Source: Candidatus Roseilinea mizusawaensis
GTDB taxonomy: Bacteria; Chloroflexota; Anaerolineae; J036; Brachytrichaceae
Assembly: GCA_016841965.1 (NCBI GenBank)
Contig: JAEANN010000042.1
Span: 62,001 to 126,000, forward strand
DNA: 64,000 nucleotides
Reading direction: 5' to 3'
Shown: positions 1 to 8,229 of the stretch, piece by piece
Layout: every line of letters begins with the position of its first letter
How positions within the stretch are numbered: the first letter of the stretch is position 1
Position numbers and translations under genes: made by a program
The notes under the pieces: generated by a model
What the model saw: the letters and a program-made list of their open reading frames with translations, nothing else
Told to the model about the DNA's origin: nothing
Databases searched by the model: none

Positions 1-1
1 C

Positions 2-568
2 ATGACTTTTCTGCTCATCAGCGCCATTTTTGACCTGGGCAACTCATCGGACGCCTTTCTGGTGTTGCGCGCACAGGAGCGCGGCGTCAGCGTAGCCGGC
101 GTGCTGGCCATGCTGGTCATGTTCAACCTGGTGTACACGCTGGCGTCCATCCCGGCCGGCTCGCTGTCCGATCGGATCGGGCGGCGCAAACTCATCATCG
201 GCGGGTGGCTGGTGTATGCGGCGATTTACGCCGGCTTTGGGCTGGCCCAGGAAGGCTGGCACATCTGGGCGCTGTACGCAGTCTATGGGCTGTACTACGG
301 GCTGGCATTCGGAACCGGCAAAGCCATGATCGCCGATCTGGTGCCCGAGGCGTCGCGCGGGACGGCCTATGGCACGCACAATGCTGTGCTGGGCATTCTA
401 GATTTTCCGGCTTCGTTGATCGCCGGCATCCTGTGGCACGGCCTCGGCGCATGGGAGGGCTTCGGCGCGCCGGCCCCGTTTCTATTCGGCAGCGCGTTGG
501 CGCTGATCGCAGCCGTATTGATGTGGCGCTGGCGGCCGGCGACAGGCTCATTTATCATGCAATCATGA
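2..568 (+). CDS. MFS transporter, C-terminal half (5' truncated by window edge)
   Basis: This is the last about 188 residues of a major facilitator superfamily permease. The reading frame is open at the window edge, so the ATG at position 2 is probably internal. The visible part holds about five to six hydrophobic segments and the signature loop SLSDRIGRRKLI near residues 54-65, which corresponds to the loop between helices 8 and 9 in the second half of the 12-helix fold. The opening FDLGNSSDAFLVLRAQ resembles the start of helix 7 in drug/sugar exporters. Substrate cannot be told. A 43-codon ORF overlaps its stop in an ATGA arrangement. Confidence 0.8.
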   Translation: MTFLLISAIFDLGNSSDAFLVLRAQERGVSVAGVLAMLVMFNLVYTLASIPAGSLSDRIGRRKLIIGGWLVYAAIYAGFGLAQEGWHIWALYAVYGLYYGLAFGTGKAMIADLVPEASRGTAYGTHNAVLGILDFPASLIAGILWHGLGAWEGFGAPAPFLFGSALALIAAVLMWRWRPATGSFIMQS

Positions 569-623
569 AGCGCAGCAAGCGCAGCCGCGCACCGCGCTAT
601 CAGCACGCAGCGGGAAGCTCATT

Positions 624-659
624 AAAGCCGGCGTCAAAGCCGGCGTCAAAGCCGGCGTC
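624..659. repeat. Three perfect tandem copies of a 12-bp unit
   Basis: The unit AAAGCCGGCGTC is repeated three times without a mismatch between the MFS gene and the Gfo/Idh/MocA gene. Because the unit is a multiple of three, it is in frame on any reading: KPAS x3 in the small ORF 565-696, or KAGV x3 in another frame that stays open until a TGA at 717-719. Neither ORF can be called as real. Confidence 0.9.
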
Positions 660-718
660 GCAGGGATACGCGAGGTGCGCGTCACACTGGAACTGATTGC
701 ACAAGGAGAAACCGCGTG

Positions 719-1762
719 ATGCCGATCCAGATTGCGATTGCCGGCATCGGACGAGCCGGCTGGGGTATGCACTGCCCCGAACTAGACAAGCGCGGCGACA
801 AGTTTGTGATTGTCGGCGCATGCGACATCTTGCCAGAGCGTTGCGCGATGATGCGCGAGCGCTACGGTTGCCGCACCTACACTGATTTCGAGGCTCTGCT
901 CAATGATCCCGACGTGGAGCTGGTCTCAATCGCCACACCCACCCTGCTGCACGCGCCGCAGGCTGTGCAGGCGTTGCAGGCCGGCAAGCATGTCTTCCTG
1001 GAGAAGCCAATCGCGCTGACAATGGCCGAAGCCATGCAGTTGCGCGACGCAGCAGCACGTGCAACAGGCCGGCTGTTCTTCCGCCATAACCGACGCTTCG
1101 AGCCGGCCTTTACGCACATCCGCGAAATCATCGCATCGGGCGTGCTGGGGCAGGTCTACGAAATCAAACTACGCCGCAACAGCTATCAGCGCCGCAGCGA
1201 CTGGCAAACATTGCTCGCTTGTGGCGGAGGCCTGTTGCACAACTGGGGGCCGCACCTCATCGACCATGCGCTGCAATTGCTGGAGGCTCCGGTGGCCGGC
1301 CTGTGGCGCGACCTCAAACGCATCGCCGCCGTTGGCGACGCCGAAGACCATCTCAAGATCGTGCTCACGGGTGAAAATGGCCGGATAGTCGATCTGGAGA
1401 TCAGCGGCGGGGCAGCCCTATCCGAGCCGGAGTACATCGTGCTGGGGGATCGCGGGGCGCTGATCTGCCAGGGCGACACGATCACGCTGAAGCATCTGCC
1501 GGCAGACTACGTGCCGCCCGAGGAGCATGCATCGGCAGACACGCCGGGCATGGATTACGGTTTTGGCAAGGGCGGGCCATTGCCGTGGATAACCCAGACA
1601 ACGCCGGTGGGGCCGTCGGCGGCGTGTGACATCGACAGCATCTGGGATCACCTGTACGCCGCGCTGCGCGAAAGGGCGCCTTTTCCGATCACGATGGACG
1701 AAGCATTCGAGGTGGTGAAGGTGATCGAGGCGGTACGACAGGGCACGCAGTTCGAGCGCTAA
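719..1762 (+). CDS. Gfo/Idh/MocA family oxidoreductase
   Basis: This is a probable NAD(P)-dependent sugar or inositol dehydrogenase. The N-terminal Rossmann fold shows GIGRAGWG near residues 8-15, and the family EKP motif appears in VFLEKPIAL. The C-terminal half carries HNWGPHLIDHALQLL, the usual region of the catalytic His/Asp. The length (347 aa) is normal. AAGGAG at 703-708 sits 10 nt before ATG 719 and 7 nt before GTG 716, so either could be the start. Its end overlaps the convergent glycosyltransferase gene by 4 nt. The exact substrate is unknown. Confidence 0.88.
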   Translation: MPIQIAIAGIGRAGWGMHCPELDKRGDKFVIVGACDILPERCAMMRERYGCRTYTDFEALLNDPDVELVSIATPTLLHAPQAVQALQAGKHVFLEKPIALTMAEAMQLRDAAARATGRLFFRHNRRFEPAFTHIREIIASGVLGQVYEIKLRRNSYQRRSDWQTLLACGGGLLHNWGPHLIDHALQLLEAPVAGLWRDLKRIAAVGDAEDHLKIVLTGENGRIVDLEISGGAALSEPEYIVLGDRGALICQGDTITLKHLPADYVPPEEHASADTPGMDYGFGKGGPLPWITQTTPVGPSAACDIDSIWDHLYAALRERAPFPITMDEAFEVVKVIEAVRQGTQFER

Positions 1763-2652
1763 AGCCCAAACACTTCGCGGGCGAGCTTCGATCCGCCGCG
1801 TAGCGCCAGGCCAAGCCGGATCATCCAGTCGAGCAGGAAGAATGTGTTGCGCTGGTAGTGCTTGCGATAGAACAGCCACATGGCGCGGTCAAACTCGAAT
1901 TGCGCCTTTGGACTGCGCCGGCTGGCCGCACGCTTGACATGATGCACGGTGACGCGCGGGTAGTACACCACACGATAAGGCCGGCCATCTGTGGAACGGC
2001 AGTGCTTTACGCGCAGGCACCAGTCCAGATCCTCGCCGTACATGAAGAATTGCTCATCGAGCAAGCCGGCCTGCTTCACAGCGTCGGCGCGCAGCATCAT
2101 GCACGCCCCGACGACCGAATCGACATCGGCCTGTTCGTCAATGCCGAGATAGGTGAGGTTGTAGCGCGCAAAGCGCCGGCTGCGGGGAAATAGCTTGCTC
2201 AGGCCGGTCAGCCGATAGAACGACACTTCGGGCGTGGGAAAGCTGCGCCGGCAGGCCAGGTCAAGCGCGCCGTCCATCAACAACAGTTTCGGCCCCACCA
2301 CGCCCACATCAGGATTAGCGTCGGCGAAGTCGATCAGGCCGCACAATGCGCCGGCGGGCACAACGGTGTCCGGGTTGAGCAGCATCACATAGCGCGCGCC
2401 GGGCTGGTCAGGATAACCATAGTGCCGCAGCCCCAAATTGTTGCCGGCGGCATAGCCGTTGTTGTGTGGGTTGCGGATCAGCGCCACGTCGGGATGCTTG
2501 CGCGCCACCATATCGGCGCTGCCGTCCGACGAAGCGTTATCCACCACGCAGATGGTGAAATCCAGATCACGTTGCTCGCGCAACGACATCAGGCATGCAT
2601 CGAGCAAATCCCTGGTGTTGTAGTTCAAGATGACGATAGCCAGGTCATGCAT
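1759..2652 (-). CDS. Family 2 glycosyltransferase (rhamnosyltransferase-like)
   Basis: This predicted cytoplasmic GT-A glycosyltransferase of 297 aa transfers a sugar from a nucleotide donor, probably onto a cell-surface glycan. Seen motifs are NYNTRD near residue 10, VVDNASSDGS near 37-46, NNGYAAGNN near 64-72 and LNPD with the metal-binding Asp at about residue 95. The C-terminal FMYGEDLDWCLR is typical of the WbbL/rhamnosyltransferase subgroup. No Shine-Dalgarno precedes ATG 2652. A TACAAT box lies 6 nt upstream, so the mRNA is probably leaderless. Confidence 0.88.
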   Translation of the reverse strand: MHDLAIVILNYNTRDLLDACLMSLREQRDLDFTICVVDNASSDGSADMVARKHPDVALIRNPHNNGYAAGNNLGLRHYGYPDQPGARYVMLLNPDTVVPAGALCGLIDFADANPDVGVVGPKLLLMDGALDLACRRSFPTPEVSFYRLTGLSKLFPRSRRFARYNLTYLGIDEQADVDSVVGACMMLRADAVKQAGLLDEQFFMYGEDLDWCLRVKHCRSTDGRPYRVVYYPRVTVHHVKRAASRRSPKAQFEFDRAMWLFYRKHYQRNTFFLLDWMIRLGLALRGGSKLAREVFGL

Positions 2653-2658
2653 GAGGCT

Positions 2659-2664
2659 ATTGTA
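2659..2664 (-). promoter_or_regulatory. -10 box (TACAAT) of a probable leaderless promoter
   Basis: On the minus strand TACAAT ends 6 nt before the start codon of the glycosyltransferase gene. No -35 match and no ribosome-binding site are visible. Confidence 0.55.
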
Positions 2665-2758
2665 AAGTGCCGGGCAGCGCCTGCTGCGGGATGCGCCGTA
2701 TCTGCGCTGATAAAACGCCCCGCCGCCGGCCAGCCCATCCGCACACCTGGGTTCAGAA

Positions 2759-4060
2759 TCAGCGGATTGTAGGCCGGCCCAGTTTACGTTGAAGGCGGAT
2801 CAGACGATGTTGAATTGCATCGCGCAGAGCCGGCTGATGGCACACTGCCAGGGCGCGCTGGCAAGCAGCCAGAGCCGCAGGCAAATCGACTGCATGCCAC
2901 TCGTAGTGCTTGGCCAACTCAACGATGGCCTCGGCATCATCTTGTTCGCTCAATTCTTGCCAATAGGGAAGCGCATCGGCGTGCCGATGCTGGCGCTTGA
3001 GACAGCGCGCCAGGCGGCGCAGCACAATGTTGCGCAACGCAATGTTGCGCAACGCAATGTTGCGCAACGTGCCCGATGTCTCGGCCTGTAAGGCGGCGCG
3101 ATAAGCCGACTCAGCTCCTGCAATATCACCTTCGCGCTCACACGCCAGCGCGCATGACAAGTGCTCAGCAGGTGTAGATGGGCGGGTCAGGGCTTCGGCA
3201 ATGCGCTGCGACAGCGCCACCATCGAGAGCACATCGAACAAGTTGTGATACATCACCCGATCGATATCGTCGGCCCGGCCGGTTTGCAGATACTGGCGAT
3301 ATAACTCTGGGATCAGAAAGCCGGCGATATCTTGCTGGTCTCGGCGCACATCGAGGAGGTGATATTCGATGGATGCGAGGCTGCGCGACGCCAGTGCATA
3401 GCGCCATAAGCGCCGGCTGGGCCGCAACAAATCCAAATGCGTCTTCTCAGACAGCACAGGCGGAATGCGCGCCAGAGCAAAGCGTGTTTCCAGCAACGGG
3501 GCGTCAAACCCGCGCCCGTTGAAGGTCACCAAGATGCTTTTCTGGGCGATCAGTTGATCCAGGGCGCACAACATGCCGGCCTCTACAGCCGGATCGGGCA
3601 GGAAGAACTGATCCACCACGAAGGACGATGGCGTTTGGATTGGGGATTTTTGGGTAGAAGGCGCGTCGTCTAGGTCAAATAGATCAAAGTAGCCGACGCC
3701 AACCAGAAAAGCCAGTGTGCCGGCGCCGCCAGACAGGCCGGTGGTCTCGGTATCCAGGAACAGCGCGTGACGCATATCGAAGCCGGGCACATCACCGAAG
3801 GCCGAGGGCGGCAGCGTGAGCGCAAGACTGAGGGGACGATCGCCATGCCGATAGTCGAGCGGAAAGCGCGTGCGCCGGACAAAGGCCGGACCCAACGGCG
3901 TGGGCAACTCCAGATTCCAGAGAGCGCCGGTCGCGGATTGAGACGCGGGAATTGGCGTGGGGGCCGGTGAGGAGATAGGCGCAGTTTTCAGGTGTGCCCC
4001 GCCTGTGTGAACGCCCCGTTTGCCCAGTCGTTTGAGCCGGTCGCGCAGATCGTTGTGCAC
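2759..4060 (-). CDS. YprB-like RNase H-fold exonuclease with TPR-like tail
   Basis: This 433-residue protein has a DEDD-type ribonuclease H-like domain. FLDTETTGLSGG supplies D103 and E105, VTFNGRGFDAPLLE is the second exonuclease motif, and YHNLFDVLSMVAL is the third. After it (from about residue 300) come helical TPR-like repeats with alternating Ala/Leu/Tyr. YprB-family proteins are predicted nucleases acting on nucleic acids in the cytoplasm, and their biological role is poorly defined. The 15-bp triplication at 3026-3070 adds the LRNIA repeats inside the helical region. The start is GTG 4060, 7 nt after a TATAAT box, with no Shine-Dalgarno. Confidence 0.8.
   Translation of the reverse strand: MHNDLRDRLKRLGKRGVHTGGAHLKTAPISSPAPTPIPASQSATGALWNLELPTPLGPAFVRRTRFPLDYRHGDRPLSLALTLPPSAFGDVPGFDMRHALFLDTETTGLSGGAGTLAFLVGVGYFDLFDLDDAPSTQKSPIQTPSSFVVDQFFLPDPAVEAGMLCALDQLIAQKSILVTFNGRGFDAPLLETRFALARIPPVLSEKTHLDLLRPSRRLWRYALASRSLASIEYHLLDVRRDQQDIAGFLIPELYRQYLQTGRADDIDRVMYHNLFDVLSMVALSQRIAEALTRPSTPAEHLSCALACEREGDIAGAESAYRAALQAETSGTLRNIALRNIALRNIVLRRLARCLKRQHRHADALPYWQELSEQDDAEAIVELAKHYEWHAVDLPAALAACQRALAVCHQPALRDAIQHRLIRLQRKLGRPTIR
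3026..3070. repeat. 15-bp tandem repeat, three copies, in frame in the nuclease gene
   Basis: The unit AATGTTGCGCAACGC occurs three times, the last copy with one mismatch. On the coding (minus) strand it encodes three successive LRNIA/V blocks. The unit contains the palindrome TTGCGCAA. Copy number could vary between strains without breaking the frame. Confidence 0.92.
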
Positions 4061-4067
4061 GCAGGGA

Positions 4068-4073
4068 ATTATA
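4068..4073 (-). promoter_or_regulatory. -10 box (TATAAT) of a probable leaderless promoter
   Basis: A consensus TATAAT on the minus strand ends 7 nt before the GTG start of the YprB-like gene. The leader would then be too short to hold a ribosome-binding site. Confidence 0.6.
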
Positions 4074-4290
4074 GGGGCCGGCCAAGCGAGTGGAGTAAAG
4101 ACGCGATGATATGATGGGTGACCTGGCTACGACAGATCTCAAAACAGTGGCCGACTGCCTCTGTGCTGCTTGCCGGCTCGTCCCATCGCGCCGCGACGAG
4201 GCGGCGTGAGAGCAGATTGCCGGCCGGCATGGTGAAATCTGTCAGGTGGTCAGATTAACAATCACCGAGTGTCAATCAAAGAGGCTAAAA

Positions 4291-5715
4291 ATGGCATCGA
4301 ATCCAAACACCTTTGATGTTGCTGTGCTGGGCGCCGGGCCAGGTGGCTATGTAGCAGCCATCCGCGCTGCGCAGTGCGGTTTGAAAACGGCCATCATCGA
4401 GCGCGATAACCTGGGCGGCGTCTGCTTGAACTGGGGCTGCATCCCGACCAAGGCGCTGCTGCGCAATGCCGAGATCATCGAGCTACTGCATCACGGCAAG
4501 GACTATGGTTTTGTCTTCGACAATCTGCAGGTGGACTATGCTGTGGCGCAGAAGCGCAGCCGCGATGTTTCGGGCCGGCTGGTGAAAGGCGTCGAGTTTC
4601 TGATGAAGAAGAACGCCATCACCGTCTTTCGCGGCGATGGCGAATTTGTATCGCCAAAAGCCATTCGCGTGGAATCACGCAACGAGGAGCACACCGTAGA
4701 AGCGGCGCGCTTCATCATCGCCACCGGCGCGCGCCCGCGCACCCTGCCCGGCCTGGAACCAGACGGCGTGCGCGTGTTCACCTATCGCCAGTTGTTGGAG
4801 ATGAAATCAGTTCCCAAATCGATGGCTGTCATCGGGGCCGGGCCAATCGGCATGGAATTTGCCTATGTCTTCCACGCCTACGGTGCAGACGTGACGGTGA
4901 TCGAGGCCCTGCCGCGCATCCTGCCCCTGGAAGACGAAGAAATCAGCGCGGAGATGGACAAAACCTTCAAGCGCGCCGGCATTAAGACAATCGCCGGCGC
5001 AAAAGTAGAAGGCTCGCAGGTCGGGCCGGATGGTGTGACGCTGACCTATAGCACAGCCGATGCCGCCGGACAAACCCTCAAAGCAGATTGGGTACTGGTG
5101 TCGGTCGGGGTACAGCCCAACACGTCCCACATCGGGCTGGACAAGGCCGGCGTGATCGCCGACGCGCGCGGTCTCATTCCGGTTGATGACGCCATGCGCA
5201 CCAACACAGCGCACATCTACGCCATCGGCGACGTGACGGGTAAACTGCAACTGGCCCACGTGGCCTCGGCTCAGGGCATAGTCGCCGCCGAGAAGATCGC
5301 TGCGGAGGTGGGCAAATATAGCGGCCATGTGGCCAAGCTGGACTATAACGCCATGCCGCGCTGCGTGTACACCCATCCACAAGTGGCCAGCATGGGCTTG
5401 ACCGAAGCACAGGCAAAAGAAAAGGGCTATCAGGTCAAGGTGAGCAAATTCCCCTTCCGCGCCAACGGCAAGGCGCTGGGCCTGAACTCCTATGAGGGAT
5501 TCGTCAAGATTATCGCCGACGCCAAGTACGGCGAGATTCTGGGCGTGCACATGATCGGGCCGGATGTGACCGAGCTGCTGCCAGAGCTGGTGCTGGCGAA
5601 AAACGCGGAGCTGACCCCCGACCAGATCGCGCAGTCCGTACATGCGCACCCGACCCTGAGCGAAGTGCTTATGGAAGCGGCGCTGGGGATCAACGGCATG
5701 CCGATCAGCATATAA
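4291..5715 (+). CDS. lpdA: Dihydrolipoyl dehydrogenase (E3)
   Basis: This FAD enzyme reoxidises protein-bound dihydrolipoamide with NAD+ in 2-oxoacid dehydrogenase or glycine cleavage complexes. The 474-aa protein shows the FAD-binding GAGPGGYVAAIRAAQ, the redox disulfide in GGVCLNWGCIPTK (C45 and C50), the NAD-binding GAGPIGMEF, the second FAD motif IYAIGDVTG, and the C-terminal HAHPTLSE with the catalytic His453/Glu458 pair. ATG 4291 is chosen because AAAGAGG (4278-4284) is 6 nt upstream. An in-frame GTG at 4246 lacks support. No E1/E2 genes are nearby. A GC-rich hairpin follows the stop. Confidence 0.96.
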   Translation: MASNPNTFDVAVLGAGPGGYVAAIRAAQCGLKTAIIERDNLGGVCLNWGCIPTKALLRNAEIIELLHHGKDYGFVFDNLQVDYAVAQKRSRDVSGRLVKGVEFLMKKNAITVFRGDGEFVSPKAIRVESRNEEHTVEAARFIIATGARPRTLPGLEPDGVRVFTYRQLLEMKSVPKSMAVIGAGPIGMEFAYVFHAYGADVTVIEALPRILPLEDEEISAEMDKTFKRAGIKTIAGAKVEGSQVGPDGVTLTYSTADAAGQTLKADWVLVSVGVQPNTSHIGLDKAGVIADARGLIPVDDAMRTNTAHIYAIGDVTGKLQLAHVASAQGIVAAEKIAAEVGKYSGHVAKLDYNAMPRCVYTHPQVASMGLTEAQAKEKGYQVKVSKFPFRANGKALGLNSYEGFVKIIADAKYGEILGVHMIGPDVTELLPELVLAKNAELTPDQIAQSVHAHPTLSEVLMEAALGINGMPISI

Positions 5716-5745
5716 GCATAGACCTGCGCGCATCCAGTTCATTCG

Positions 5746-5784
5746 GTCTGCGCGCGACTCGCAAAACACGGGGCGCGCGCAGAC
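5746..5784 (+). terminator. Long GC-rich hairpin after lpdA
   Basis: Arms 5746-5756 (GTCTGCGCGCG) and 5774-5784 pair perfectly over 11 bp around a 17-nt loop. A second 6-bp hairpin lies at 5797-5817. There is no clear T-run, so it may be a Rho-assisted terminator or an mRNA-stabilising structure. Confidence 0.45.
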
Positions 5785-5864
5785 TGACGCTCACAGGCAG
5801 GCTTCACTCTGGCCTGCTATGCTTGTCAAATCAGCGCCGCAGCCGCGCCGGCGTGGAAAAGTGC

Positions 5865-8129
5865 ATGAAACGCTCCGATCTAGTTACGTTGTTTGTCCTG
5901 TTCGTGATGCTGTTTGCAGTCGTCAACAGCGTCGTGGTGGCAGAATGGACCCCCGGCCTGGGGGTAACCCTATGGCCAATGATCCTGGGCCTGCTGGCCG
6001 GGATAGCACTGGCCTTCAGCAACTTTTCCGCCTGGACGGCGCACATCACCAGTTTCATCTACGGCCTGTTTGTCCTGGGCATTATCGGCGGCACACACAT
6101 CAGCATTCCCCAGAACCTTGAATGGCGCGAGCGCATTTTCGTCATCATCGGCAGGATCATCGAATGGATGGGCGTGGCGTTCAACAACGGCGGCAGCCGC
6201 GACAGCCTGATCTTTGTCCTCGTTCTGTGCGGCCTGTTTTGGCTGCTGGGGTACACCGCTGCATGGTATTCGTTTCGCCATCGACGCATTTGGCACGTGA
6301 TTTTGCCGGCCGGCGTCACACTGTTCTCGAACGTGTACTACTACGGCGGCATAGTGCCCATGTCTTCTTATCTGGTGATTTACCTGATCTGCGCACTGAT
6401 GCTGCTGGTGCAATCGCATCTGGCCGACCGCGAGGAAGCCTGGCGCGCGGAAGGCGTGCGCTTTGCCAAAGGACTGCGCGTCAGTTTCATGGTCGCCGGG
6501 CTGGGCATCGGGCTGGTTGCGCTGCTGGTTGCCTGGCGCACGCCGGCGCTGGCGTCGTCCGGCGCGGCTCAGACGATGCTCAATCAACTGAGCGAGCCCT
6601 ACAACGACCTGGTGGCCCGTTTGAACCGGCTGTTCTCGGATGTGCGCAACTACAACTTGCAGCCGATCGACAGTTTCGGCGCATCGCTCACGCTGGGTGG
6701 GCCGCGCAATCTGACCAAAGACCCAGTGATGGATGTGACCGCGCTGCCGGGGCGCTATTTCTGGCGCGCCACTGCCTACGACTATTACGATGGGTCGACC
6801 TGGACGAACTCTGGTGGTGAGGTGCGGGAACTGAGGCCACAAGATGAGTCTTTTGCGATGGTCAGTTATCTGGGGCGCATGTCGACGTCGGCCGGCTTTG
6901 TGATGTATCGCGGCACAGACACGCTCTATTTCCCGTCGCAGCCCATGCGCGCCAGTGTGCCGGCCCAAGCGGTTTTCCGGCAGACCGAAGCGGGCACGGC
7001 AGAGATGTTGCAATACCGCCTTGCCACACCGCTGCTGTCCGGCAATCGCTATACCGGCATTGGCTCGAAAAGCATCGCCACCCCCCAGCAACTGCGCGAG
7101 GCGCCTATCGATTATCCACAATGGATCGTGAGTCAATATCTTCAGGTGCCGCCTGCCGTGCCAGATCGAGTAAGAAGCCTGGCCCAAAATATCGCCGGTC
7201 GCCAAATCACCCCGTATGACAAAGCAGTAGCCATTGAGCGATGGCTGCGCGATAACATCGCTTATGACGAGAAACTGGAAGCGCCGCCGCCCGGTGTGGA
7301 AGCCAGCGATTACATACTGTTCGACACACGGCGGGCCTACTGCAACTACTACGCGACGGCGATGGTAATGATGCTGCGCTCGCTGGGGGTGCCGGCGCGC
7401 ATGGCGACCGGCTATGCCCAAGGCGAGTTGCTGCCCGAGGCCTCCAGCGCGCAAAGCGCGCGCTACCGGGTCAAAGTCGAGGACGCGCACGCCTGGGTGG
7501 AGGTGTTCTTCCCGCTATACGGCTGGGTGGAGTTTGAGCCGACGGCCGGCCAACCCCCCTTGAACCACACCGCTCGGGCAATGCAGACAGGCCAGACGCA
7601 AACAGCGCCGGCGTCGTCCCCTACCCCGCCGCCGCCCACACCCACACCGCCGCCCCAATCGCCACTGCCAGACGAACGGACACAGGCTCCACAGCCGCCG
7701 GCTGCCACGCTGGCCAACACTGCCACAACAGCGCTAGGCCATTTGTTGCGAATTTTGCTGTTTGTTTTGATCGCCGCTGCGCTCGTTGCGCTGGTAGGGC
7801 TAGGTCTGCAGTTTGCAGAGGGAGCAGGGTTTGCAGCCCTGCCACCCGTTCAGCGCGTGTACGCCATGCTGAGCCGCTGGGCGAGTTGGTTCGGCATTGG
7901 GAACACGCACACCCCCTACGAGCAGGCCGACTTGCTGGCGCAGCGCGCCCCGCGTGCAAGCCAACCGACGCGCCACATCACCGATCTGTATGTAGAGTAT
8001 CGCTATAGCGCGCGCACCTCTGCGGATGCAGCGCAGGAGGCCGCAGCAATGAGCGCCTGGCAACGTGCGCGCCTGGAATTGCGCAAAGCATGGCTGACAT
8101 TGCATTTGCGCAGACTGACGAGGCGGTAA
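5865..8129 (+). CDS. Transglutaminase-like membrane protein (TgpA type)
   Basis: The 754-aa protein begins with about six hydrophobic segments in its first 230 residues. An extracytoplasmic domain with a transglutaminase core follows. Cys493 in RRAYCNYYATAM and His542 in VEDAHAWVEVFF are the first two catalytic residues. The third is in YGWVEFEPTAG, with Glu where many relatives have Asp. A Pro/Thr-rich linker (about residues 575-615), one more membrane helix (about 623-650) and a cytoplasmic tail end the protein. TgpA relatives are often near MoxR/DUF58 genes, but none are seen here. TTG 5823 and GTG 5853 are alternative starts, and no start has a strong ribosome-binding site. Confidence 0.85.
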   Translation: MKRSDLVTLFVLFVMLFAVVNSVVVAEWTPGLGVTLWPMILGLLAGIALAFSNFSAWTAHITSFIYGLFVLGIIGGTHISIPQNLEWRERIFVIIGRIIEWMGVAFNNGGSRDSLIFVLVLCGLFWLLGYTAAWYSFRHRRIWHVILPAGVTLFSNVYYYGGIVPMSSYLVIYLICALMLLVQSHLADREEAWRAEGVRFAKGLRVSFMVAGLGIGLVALLVAWRTPALASSGAAQTMLNQLSEPYNDLVARLNRLFSDVRNYNLQPIDSFGASLTLGGPRNLTKDPVMDVTALPGRYFWRATAYDYYDGSTWTNSGGEVRELRPQDESFAMVSYLGRMSTSAGFVMYRGTDTLYFPSQPMRASVPAQAVFRQTEAGTAEMLQYRLATPLLSGNRYTGIGSKSIATPQQLREAPIDYPQWIVSQYLQVPPAVPDRVRSLAQNIAGRQITPYDKAVAIERWLRDNIAYDEKLEAPPPGVEASDYILFDTRRAYCNYYATAMVMMLRSLGVPARMATGYAQGELLPEASSAQSARYRVKVEDAHAWVEVFFPLYGWVEFEPTAGQPPLNHTARAMQTGQTQTAPASSPTPPPPTPTPPPQSPLPDERTQAPQPPAATLANTATTALGHLLRILLFVLIAAALVALVGLGLQFAEGAGFAALPPVQRVYAMLSRWASWFGIGNTHTPYEQADLLAQRAPRASQPTRHITDLYVEYRYSARTSADAAQEAAAMSAWQRARLELRKAWLTLHLRRLTRR

Positions 8130-8155
8130 CCTCCTCCATCGCAATCACCCAATGA

Positions 8156-8187
8156 CAAACCCCGGCCTCGTCTGAAGCCGGGGTTTG
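8156..8187. terminator. Bidirectional terminator between convergent genes
   Basis: CAAACCCCGGC (8156-8166) and GCCGGGGTTTG (8177-8187) form a perfect 11-bp stem around a 10-nt loop. The flanking AAA/TTT gives short T-runs on both strands. It lies between the ends of the transglutaminase-like gene and the sugar-binding lipoprotein gene. Confidence 0.85.
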
Positions 8188-8229
8188 ATTCGAATCGGGC
8201 GGGCCGAACAGGCCGGTCACATACTCGGC

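Noticed and set aside
565-696. 43-codon ORF overlapping the MFS stop (ATGA), with KPAS repeats
   Set aside because: It consists largely of the 12-bp repeat and basic low-complexity sequence, has no ribosome-binding site, and a second frame over the same repeat looks equally plausible.
5970-7490. Antisense ORF (506 codons) over the transglutaminase-like gene
   Set aside because: Gln/Arg/His-rich shadow translation without domains; the other strand has membrane helices and a catalytic core.
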